Assembly: GCA_030616265.1 (NCBI GenBank)
Contig: JAUWXS010000028.1
Location: forward strand, 1-7,015
Direction of reading: 5' to 3'
Length of the DNA stretch: 7,015 bases
From: Dehalococcoidia bacterium
GTDB taxonomy: Bacteria; Chloroflexota; Dehalococcoidia; Dehalococcoidales; BS750m-G39
The notes under the pieces were generated by a model, which saw only the letters and a program-made list of their open reading frames with translations, made no database searches and had not been told where the DNA came from. A program made the translations under genes and the position numbers. Position 1 is the stretch's first letter. Each line of letters begins with the position of its first letter. This document shows, one piece after another, positions 1 to 5,258 of the stretch.

Positions 1-13
1 CTATAATAGTTTT

Positions 14-55
14 TTGACCCGACTTTGTCAACGCATTTTATATTAAGTTATTGAC
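14..55. promoter_or_regulatory. Cluster of TTGAC/GTCAA half-sites, possible operator
   Basis: Three copies of the same 5-base word lie upstream of the operon promoter: TTGAC at 14-18, its inverse GTCAA at 27-31, and TTGAC again at 51-55. The first two form an inverted repeat with an 8-base gap. The third copy is part of the -35 hexamer. A regulator binding these half-sites would overlap RNA polymerase. The arms are short and this stretch is AT-rich, so chance is a fair alternative. No regulator gene is visible in the window. Confidence 0.3.
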
Positions 56-79
56 ATTCGGGCGATAAGGGTAAATAAT
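51..79 (+). promoter_or_regulatory. Sigma-70-type promoter of the four-gene operon
   Basis: A perfect -35 hexamer TTGACA lies at 51-56. A 17-base spacer separates it from AATAAT at 74-79, which matches five of six bases of the -10 consensus TATAAT. Transcription would start near 86, leaving a leader of about 50 bases before the ATG at 138. The leader from 91 to 120 is strikingly C-rich (18 of 30 bases) and carries only two G. The spacing to the first gene and the short gaps between the next four genes suggest this promoter drives the whole operon. Confidence 0.7.
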
Positions 80-137
80 AAGCACTTGGTAGCCCCCCAC
101 CCCTTCCCCAATTCTGCCCAAGTCGAGAGGAGAAAAA

Positions 138-782
138 ATGAGTCAAGACCTTAAAGCCGACGTCGCCCAACTCAAAGAACAGGTAGCCGAACTATCCAAG
201 ACCAAAGACTATCTCGAAATCTGGAAACTCCAGTCCCGCTACGCCCACCTCTACTTTATGCTCCGCACCTCGGAAATACCCTCCCTCTTCGCCCAGAAGA
301 CGCCCGGTGTCTACATGGATATCGAAGATGCCGGCGTCTACGAGGGCATGGAAGGAGTCAAGCGCTTCTGGAACTCCGTCCTCAGCGAAGAGCGCCTGCG
401 CACTCCGGGCTGGCTGTCGGTGCATATGACCTGCAACCCCATCATCGAGATAAACAAGGACGGGACGAAGGCTAAAGGGGTGTGGTTCTCGCACGGCACC
501 GTCAGCATGCGGCGCGAGACCAAGATGGACTGCCTGCTGTGCCTGGGCAAGTACGACATGGAGTATGTCAAAGAGGACGGCGAGTGGAAATTCTTCAAGC
601 TCGCTTACACCATCGCCTACATGTGTCCCCTGGACAAGGGCTGGGTGGAAGAGCCGATTACGGGCAGCATCGCCGGGTCACCGGGGAGCTCACCCGACAA
701 ACCGGCCACCAACTACCTGCCCTACAGCAAGTACCGGATAAACATATTCCCCCCGCCACCTCCCGAGCCCTACAAAGATTAG
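138..782 (+). CDS. SnoaL/NTF2-fold protein with coiled-coil start and polyproline tail
   Basis: This 214-residue protein has the pattern of the SnoaL-like (NTF2-fold) family, small cone-shaped alpha+beta proteins that act as cyclases, isomerases, dehydratases or simple ligand-binding partners. Residues 1-22 are a short charged heptad-like helix. They are followed by the family's typical opening (Leu-rich helix around 25-45, with 'LQSRYAHLYF' at 31-40). The beta-sheet half includes a 'W-x-x-F-K' strand at 150-154. The C-terminal 50 residues lie outside the usual domain, are rich in Pro, Gly and Ser, and end in five consecutive prolines (205-209). The start is firm: AGGAG at 128-132 sits 5 bases before ATG. 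It is the first gene of the operon, 34 bases ahead of a flavoprotein gene. Codons in its first half strongly favour C in third position, more so than in the genes after it. The fold call is from pattern memory. The catalytic role is unknown, and a substrate-binding or assembly role beside the flavoenzymes is an inference. Confidence 0.75.
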   Translation: MSQDLKADVAQLKEQVAELSKTKDYLEIWKLQSRYAHLYFMLRTSEIPSLFAQKTPGVYMDIEDAGVYEGMEGVKRFWNSVLSEERLRTPGWLSVHMTCNPIIEINKDGTKAKGVWFSHGTVSMRRETKMDCLLCLGKYDMEYVKEDGEWKFFKLAYTIAYMCPLDKGWVEEPITGSIAGSPGSSPDKPATNYLPYSKYRINIFPPPPPEPYKD

Positions 783-816
783 CCGTAAAATTGTCACAAC
801 CTGAGAGGAGGCGCAA

Positions 817-2319
817 ATGATTAAAAAAGAGAAGCTGGTTGAGGGGGCAAAAATACTTCGCGCAGGGAAGCTGATTGAGATAGTCGGCCTCGGCAACGTG
901 TTCAGCGGGACCTATCACGTAGAGAAAACCCCCCACAGTATAGGCTTTGGTAATTCATTCAGGACAGCATTTGTGGTCAAACCCAGAAACAGCGACGACA
1001 TAGCCAAGCTGGTCAAGCTGGCTAACGATACGCAGACGCCGCTGGTGCCGGTGAGTTCAGGCCCTCCCCATTTTCGGGGGGACAGCGCTCCCGGCACCGG
1101 AGGCGCCGTTATCGTAGATTTAACTAAAATGAAAAAGGTTATCCGGGTTGACCGAGCTCACCGGGTTGCCATGGTTGAGCCTGGTGTAACCTTTGGGGAA
1201 CTGATACCAGCGGTAAAAAAAGAAGGGCTTAGGCTCAACATGCCCCTGCTGCCGCGGAAGTCAAAGTCGGTTGTCGGCAGTATGCTGGAAAGAGAGCCTG
1301 TGGTAATGCCCAAGTACCACTGGGATATCTCCGACCCGCTGGCCTGTGTCGAGGTAGTCTTTGGGAACGGCGAAATGTTCAGGACGGGGCAGGCCGCTGG
1401 GCCGGGGACAATCGAGGAGCAGTGGGCGGCGGGTGGGGCACAAAAGACACCCTATGGACCTGGGCCAGCACAATGGTACAGGCTTATCCAGGGAGCCCAG
1501 GGGACGATGGGTATCGTAACGTGGGCATCGTTGAGATGTGAACTGCTCCCCAAACTTGAAGAGCCTTTCGTGGTCGGCTCCCCGGACCTTGATAAGCTGT
1601 TCGAGCTGGTTCACTGGCTGGTAAGATTGAGACTGGTCAATGAGTGCCTGGTGCTGAATAATTCTAACCTGGCGGCGCTCGTGGCCAAAAAATGGCCCGG
1701 TGATTACCAGGACTTGAAGGATAGTTTGCCCCCCTGGGTGCTTTTCTTTAACGTAGCCGGCTATGACTATTTCCCCGAAGAAAGGGTTAGTTCCCAGATA
1801 AAGGGCATTTCGGACCTAACCAATCGGATAGGAGTGGAGGCGGAAAGAGCCGTCGGCAGGGTTTCCGCCGCCGAAATGCTGAAAACCGTGCAGCGGCCCT
1901 CCGCCGAGCCCTACTGGAAGCTCCGCTACAGAGGAGCCTGCCACGATATATTCTTCATAACCACCTATGAAAAGCTCGAAGGCCAGATCGGCGTCATGCA
2001 AGAGCTGGCCAATGAATTCGGCTATCCCGCTTCGGATATGGGCATTTACCTCCAGCCGATAGTACAGGGTGCCAACTGCCACTGTGAGTTCAACCTGTTT
2101 TACGACCCCGAAAACCCCAGCGAGCTAAACCGGGTCGAGGAGTTATCTTCCTTCGCCGTCACTGCCCTGATGGCAACGGGCGCCTTCTTCTCCAGGCCAT
2201 ATGGCAAGAGCGCCCGGATGATTGTGAACCGGGATGCGGCTTACGTTGAGGCTCTAACCAGGGTCAAGGAGATACTGGACCCGAACAGGGTTATGAATCC
2301 GGGGAAACTCTGCTTTTAA
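817..2319 (+). CDS. FAD-binding oxidoreductase, GlcD/VAO (PCMH) superfamily
   Basis: This 500-residue protein is probably a flavin-dependent dehydrogenase of an alcohol, hydroxy acid or alkylphenol, passing electrons to the iron-sulfur protein encoded next. The FAD-binding half spans about 50-240. 'AFVVKPRNSDDIAKLVKLA' (51-69) is the usual entry strand and helix. The loop at 79-88 (SSGPPHFRG core) stands where the family normally has a Gly-rich GGGTS-type loop. 'MVEPGVTFGEL' (119-129) and 'GAQGTMGIVT' (226-235) are classic FAD-site motifs. The C-terminal cap domain ends in 'LDPNRVMNPGKLCF' (487-500), the family's terminal signature. The length fits VAO/PCMH and GlcD proteins (about 450-550). 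A Cys-His-Cys cluster (421-423) lies in the cap domain. I cannot identify a covalent flavin anchor with certainty. AGGAGG at 806-811 is 5 bases before the ATG. The substrate is not inferable. GlcD, D-lactate dehydrogenase and 4-cresol or vanillyl-alcohol type activities are all possible. Confidence 0.88.
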   Translation: MIKKEKLVEGAKILRAGKLIEIVGLGNVFSGTYHVEKTPHSIGFGNSFRTAFVVKPRNSDDIAKLVKLANDTQTPLVPVSSGPPHFRGDSAPGTGGAVIVDLTKMKKVIRVDRAHRVAMVEPGVTFGELIPAVKKEGLRLNMPLLPRKSKSVVGSMLEREPVVMPKYHWDISDPLACVEVVFGNGEMFRTGQAAGPGTIEEQWAAGGAQKTPYGPGPAQWYRLIQGAQGTMGIVTWASLRCELLPKLEEPFVVGSPDLDKLFELVHWLVRLRLVNECLVLNNSNLAALVAKKWPGDYQDLKDSLPPWVLFFNVAGYDYFPEERVSSQIKGISDLTNRIGVEAERAVGRVSAAEMLKTVQRPSAEPYWKLRYRGACHDIFFITTYEKLEGQIGVMQELANEFGYPASDMGIYLQPIVQGANCHCEFNLFYDPENPSELNRVEELSSFAVTALMATGAFFSRPYGKSARMIVNRDAAYVEALTRVKEILDPNRVMNPGKLCF

Positions 2320-2358
2320 AAAAGAGACTTATATGAACAAATTCAGGAAGGAGCGAAG

Positions 2359-3627
2359 ATGGCTATAGAAGATTATCGTGGTGATGTAGAGATGTGCTGC
2401 CGGTGTTCGGCCTGCAAACATATACCCCTGCAAAAGATAAAGGGAGTGGAGCATTCGGAGGCATGTCCCAGCATCGCGAAATATAATTTCCACGCCTACT
2501 CAGGCAGTGGCCGATTGCTTATCGCCAAGGAAATGTTGACCAACGGATTTAAATATACCGATAAGCTCCTTGATATAGTCTATAACTGTCAGATGTGCGG
2601 TGCCTGTGATATATCCTGCAAGTACGCCATGGACATGGAAGTGCTGGAGCCGATATACGAGTTCAGGATTAAGGCCGTTGAGGAAGGCCATACCAACCCC
2701 GCCCTCGACAAGGCAATCACCAGCCTGCGCAAGCAGGGCACCATGGTGCCGGGCGCGAAAGCCAAGCGCGGGGAGTGGGCCAAGGGGCTGGGGATAAAGG
2801 ACTTTCTCAGGCAGAAGACCAAGGTCGCCTATCACGTGGGCTGCCTGACCAGTTTTGATAAAGACATGTGGCCGGTAGCCAGAGCCACGGCCAAGCTGCT
2901 AAACAAAGCCGGCGTTGACTTCGGTATCGGCGGGGAAGTTGAGTCCTGCTGCGGCGGTCGCGCCTACCAGATGGGTTACCAGAACGATTTCATCCGGCAG
3001 GCTCAAAACAACATGGCCCTCTTCAAGCAGTGCAGCATAGAAACCCTGGTCACCAGTTGCGCCAACGGCTACCACGCCTTCAAGGTACTCTACGACAAGT
3101 TTGGCCTCAAGGGCAACCTGGAGGTACTGCATATCACCGAATATCTTGCCCGCCTGATTAAAGAAGGCAAACTCAAGCTGAACAAGAAAGTGAATATGAC
3201 GGTCACCTATCATGACCCTTGCTATCTCGGCAGACTGGGTGAGCCGTGGATACACTGGGAAGGGAAAAGAATCCCGGGGTACAAGTTTGTTTTTGACCCT
3301 CCCAAGGAATACCGGCGGGGCACACATGGCGTCTATGAACCTCCGAGGGAGGTACTCACCAGTATTCCCGGTCTAAAACTTTCTGAAATGGACAGGATTA
3401 AGGAATACGCCTGGTGCTGCGGTGCGGGGGGCGGCGTTAACGAGTCCAACCCCGAGTTCGCTATGTGGACCGCAAAAGAGAGGATCGAAGAAGCCGAGTC
3501 TACCGGGGCTGAGGCAATCGCTACCGCCTGTCCGTGGTGCGAAAAGAACTTCAACGAAGCCATCAAAGAGAGCGGCAGCGGCCTGAAGGTTTACGATATC
3601 GTTGAACTGGTTGAGAAGGCAATCTAA
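2359..3627 (+). CDS. Iron-sulfur electron-transfer subunit, GlcF/HdrD-like with two CCG domains
   Basis: This 422-residue protein should relay electrons from the flanking flavoproteins through two cubane clusters to a CCG-domain site, as in GlcF, LldE/LutA and the HdrB/HdrD families. The first ferredoxin-like motif is C13-R-C-x2-C plus C36-P: C13 or C14, C16, C19 and C36 are the candidate ligands. The second is complete, C77-x2-C80-x2-C83-x3-C87. The first CCG domain has C162, C197-C198-G and C234, but Gly237 stands where the last Cys of the usual CxxC belongs. The second is intact: C288 ('HDPCYLGR'), C353-C354-G and C391-P-W-C394. The second domain may therefore hold the special Fe-S or catalytic site, and the first may be altered or structural. 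No membrane segment or signal peptide is visible, so it is cytoplasmic or peripheral. AAGGAG at 2348-2353 lies 5 bases before the ATG. The gap from the first flavoprotein gene is 39 bases and to the second 19. The electron acceptor (quinone, disulfide or other) is unknown. Confidence 0.9.
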   Translation: MAIEDYRGDVEMCCRCSACKHIPLQKIKGVEHSEACPSIAKYNFHAYSGSGRLLIAKEMLTNGFKYTDKLLDIVYNCQMCGACDISCKYAMDMEVLEPIYEFRIKAVEEGHTNPALDKAITSLRKQGTMVPGAKAKRGEWAKGLGIKDFLRQKTKVAYHVGCLTSFDKDMWPVARATAKLLNKAGVDFGIGGEVESCCGGRAYQMGYQNDFIRQAQNNMALFKQCSIETLVTSCANGYHAFKVLYDKFGLKGNLEVLHITEYLARLIKEGKLKLNKKVNMTVTYHDPCYLGRLGEPWIHWEGKRIPGYKFVFDPPKEYRRGTHGVYEPPREVLTSIPGLKLSEMDRIKEYAWCCGAGGGVNESNPEFAMWTAKERIEEAESTGAEAIATACPWCEKNFNEAIKESGSGLKVYDIVELVEKAI

Positions 3628-3628
3628 G

Positions 3629-3649
3629 AAAGGTGGTCAATGAATCATG
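3629..3649 (+). promoter_or_regulatory. Ribosome binding site choosing between two nearby ATGs
   Basis: The Shine-Dalgarno element AAAGGTGG lies at 3629-3636. Two ATGs follow: one at 3640, only 3 bases away, opening a 10-codon dead-end frame, and one at 3647, 10 bases away, opening the 512-residue flavoprotein. The element resembles the AGGTGATC side of the anti-Shine-Dalgarno complement, which suits a start slightly further downstream. The 3647 start also begins where family homology begins. This is the least canonical ribosome binding site of the operon, so translation of this gene may be weaker or coupled to the gene before it. Confidence 0.5.
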
Positions 3650-5185
3650 GCTATAAGCAAAGATGTATATAAGGAATTCGAAGATGTGGTGGGAGCGGAG
3701 AATATTTCCGATGACCCGGTCATAAAAGCCGCCTATCGTTCGCCGGATTTAACCGTGGTTCTCCCCGGGAACACGGAAGAGGTTGCCGCGGTCATCAAGC
3801 TGTGCAACAAACATAAGATACCCTACAAAGCCCAGAGCACGGGCTGGTCATTTATGCCCCCCACGTACGATTTCATATTCTTAGACCTGAGAAGGATGAA
3901 CCGCATCATCGAAATCAACGAGAAAAACATGTACGCCGTGGTCGAGCCTTACGTAATCTCGGCGGAGTTGCAAGGCGAGCTGTTCAAGAGGGGCATGATT
4001 TGTAACGTAAAGGGGGCAGGCTCTACCTGCACCGCGCTCGCCATGTCCGGCCATGGCCATATGGGGTTGACCACGAGCACCGGGGACCGAAACGACCTGG
4101 CGACGGAATGGGTAACTGATGAAGGGGAGATAATCAGGTTGGGGACGCTGGGGGCTTCGGATGAGTGGTTCTGCGGTGATGGGCCGGGGCCGTCTTTAAG
4201 AGGCATACTCAGGGGCGGGGGTGTAATTACCAAACAGGCGACCAAGGTCTATCACTGGCCGGGGCCCTCAGAATATCCGCTGGAAGGGGTATCGCCGCGC
4301 TACACCCTCGGCAAGAAACCGTCAGACCTGAACATGATGGTGCGCTATTTCTCCTTCCCGTCAATCGAGAAGCTGGTCGAGGCGGAACTCAAGATAGGTG
4401 AAAGCGAGATAGCCTTCGAGCTCATGGGCTTCTGTCCATCAATGGTATCCTCCAACATAACGACGAGTAATGAAGAGGATTTTGCCACCCTGGACAAATT
4501 CACCAAAGAGGTACAGGGGCCCGGTTTCATGGTTATAATCGCCGGCAACTTCGACGAGGACTTTGCGTACAAGAAGAAGGCGCTGGCGCAAATTATAAAG
4601 GAAACCGACGGGAAGTCCCTGAAAACGGTCGAAGACCCCGCCGTCGAATCTACCCTGCTCTTCCAGTGCACGCGGGTCTGTGCCTCTATCAGAGAGACTT
4701 TCCGCGCCGGCGGTATGTTCTCTTCGATGATGGTGCAGGGCCAGCGATACGATAACCATGTGAAGTGGCTGGAAGAAGGGGCCGTATTGAAGAGGGAACT
4801 GATAAAGAAGGGCCTGGTCATAGCTGATGACGGGCAGCAATTCGGCTGGGGAGAGGAACAGGGGCACCTGGGGCACACGGAAATATTCTGCCGATTTAAT
4901 CCATACGACGAAAAATCCTCGAAAGCCGTACAGGAATGGCTGGGGAAGTTGGGCAAGAGGGCTTTAGACGGCTGCTTCGCGGTGCCGGCAATGGGCGTCC
5001 TGCCTGTCGATGAAATCGGAAAACGCGTATCCAACTACCATGTATGGTTCGGCAAGCTCAAGAAAGCGTTCGACCCCAACGAGGTAGGCGAGAATACCGG
5101 ATACAGCTATGTGGGCGCCGATATCTCCGGGGTGCATACCTCCATATATAAAAAGGAGCCCGAGAAGGCGTCGCCAAAACAGTAA
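3647..5185 (+). CDS. Second FAD-binding oxidoreductase, divergent GlcD/VAO subfamily
   Basis: This 512-residue flavoprotein belongs to the FAD_binding_4 (PCMH-type) superfamily but to a different branch from the other flavoprotein of the operon. Residues 35-50 give the entry motif ('VVLPGNTEEVAAVIKLC' core). 'STGWSFMPP' (64-72) replaces the Gly-rich FAD loop. 'LDLRRMNRIIEI' (79-90), 'YAVVEPYV' (96-103) and 'GAGSTCTALA' (123-132) continue the FAD domain. 'GPGPSLRGILRGGGVITK' (179-196) matches the last FAD motif, but it is shortened: the residues that usually lie between the RG and the G-(V/I)-(V/I/F)-T core are missing. The C-terminus has 'FDPNEV' (475-480) without the NPGK ending, then a charged tail. 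From memory, related proteins occur in anaerobic Chloroflexota and Desulfobacterota. Candidate roles are a second substrate-oxidising subunit, or a partner that binds FAD only for electron relay (as GlcE does beside GlcD, though GlcE is much shorter). It closes the operon, and a hairpin follows its stop codon directly. Confidence 0.85.
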   Translation: MAISKDVYKEFEDVVGAENISDDPVIKAAYRSPDLTVVLPGNTEEVAAVIKLCNKHKIPYKAQSTGWSFMPPTYDFIFLDLRRMNRIIEINEKNMYAVVEPYVISAELQGELFKRGMICNVKGAGSTCTALAMSGHGHMGLTTSTGDRNDLATEWVTDEGEIIRLGTLGASDEWFCGDGPGPSLRGILRGGGVITKQATKVYHWPGPSEYPLEGVSPRYTLGKKPSDLNMMVRYFSFPSIEKLVEAELKIGESEIAFELMGFCPSMVSSNITTSNEEDFATLDKFTKEVQGPGFMVIIAGNFDEDFAYKKKALAQIIKETDGKSLKTVEDPAVESTLLFQCTRVCASIRETFRAGGMFSSMMVQGQRYDNHVKWLEEGAVLKRELIKKGLVIADDGQQFGWGEEQGHLGHTEIFCRFNPYDEKSSKAVQEWLGKLGKRALDGCFAVPAMGVLPVDEIGKRVSNYHVWFGKLKKAFDPNEVGENTGYSYVGADISGVHTSIYKKEPEKASPKQ

Positions 5186-5210
5186 CCCGGAGAAAGTAGG
5201 ATTCTCCGGG
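5186..5210 (+). terminator. Hairpin directly after the operon's last stop codon
   Basis: CCCGGAGAA (5186-5194) and TTCTCCGGG (5202-5210) form a perfect 9-bp stem with a 7-base loop, starting at the first base after the TAA stop. The stem is GC-rich, as in intrinsic terminators, but no T run follows on either strand. The sequence after it is ccacatgttaatat on the plus strand. It may be a weak or Rho-assisted terminator, or a 3'-end stabilising hairpin. Its position between convergent genes allows it to act for both strands. Confidence 0.6.
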
Positions 5211-5231
5211 CCACATGTTAATATCTATAAT

Positions 5232-5258
5232 ATAGCCCTTGGACAACCGAAAGGCTAT
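5232..5258 (-). terminator. Imperfect hairpin at the end of the UroD-like gene
   Basis: Read on the minus strand, ATAGCCTT pairs with AAGGGCTAT across a 10-base loop, with one bulged G. The TAG stop codon of the UroD-like gene lies inside the first arm (5255-5257). The following minus-strand sequence is AT-rich (ATTATAGATATTAA) but is not a T run. This could be the terminator of the minus-strand gene. The stem is short, so the call is tentative. Confidence 0.35.

Noticed and set aside
2..7. Perfect TATAAT at the left edge as another -10 box
   Set aside because: Its -35 region lies outside the window, so it cannot be assessed. The promoter at 51-79 is better supported.
482..820. 112-codon plus-strand frame overlapping the SnoaL-like gene and the next start codon
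   Set aside because: It is Arg/Gln/His-rich with no family pattern, lies in another frame of a well-supported gene and lacks its own ribosome binding site.
2333..2368. Possible 11-residue leader peptide (ATG at 2333) overlapping the start of the iron-sulfur protein gene
   Set aside because: No good Shine-Dalgarno precedes it, and no run of regulatory codons or attenuator hairpin accompanies it. Probably chance.
4345..5034. 229-codon open frame on the minus strand inside the second flavoprotein gene, and a 145-codon one at 4439-4876
   Set aside because: The translations are Ser/Pro-rich without recognisable domains, no ribosome binding site stands out, and the plus-strand frame here carries clear FAD-family motifs. 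They are shadow frames.
817..5185. Naming the operon glcDEF (glycolate oxidase)
   Set aside because: The order is FAD-FeS-FAD, the second flavoprotein is much longer than GlcE and of another subfamily, and nothing shows glycolate specificity.
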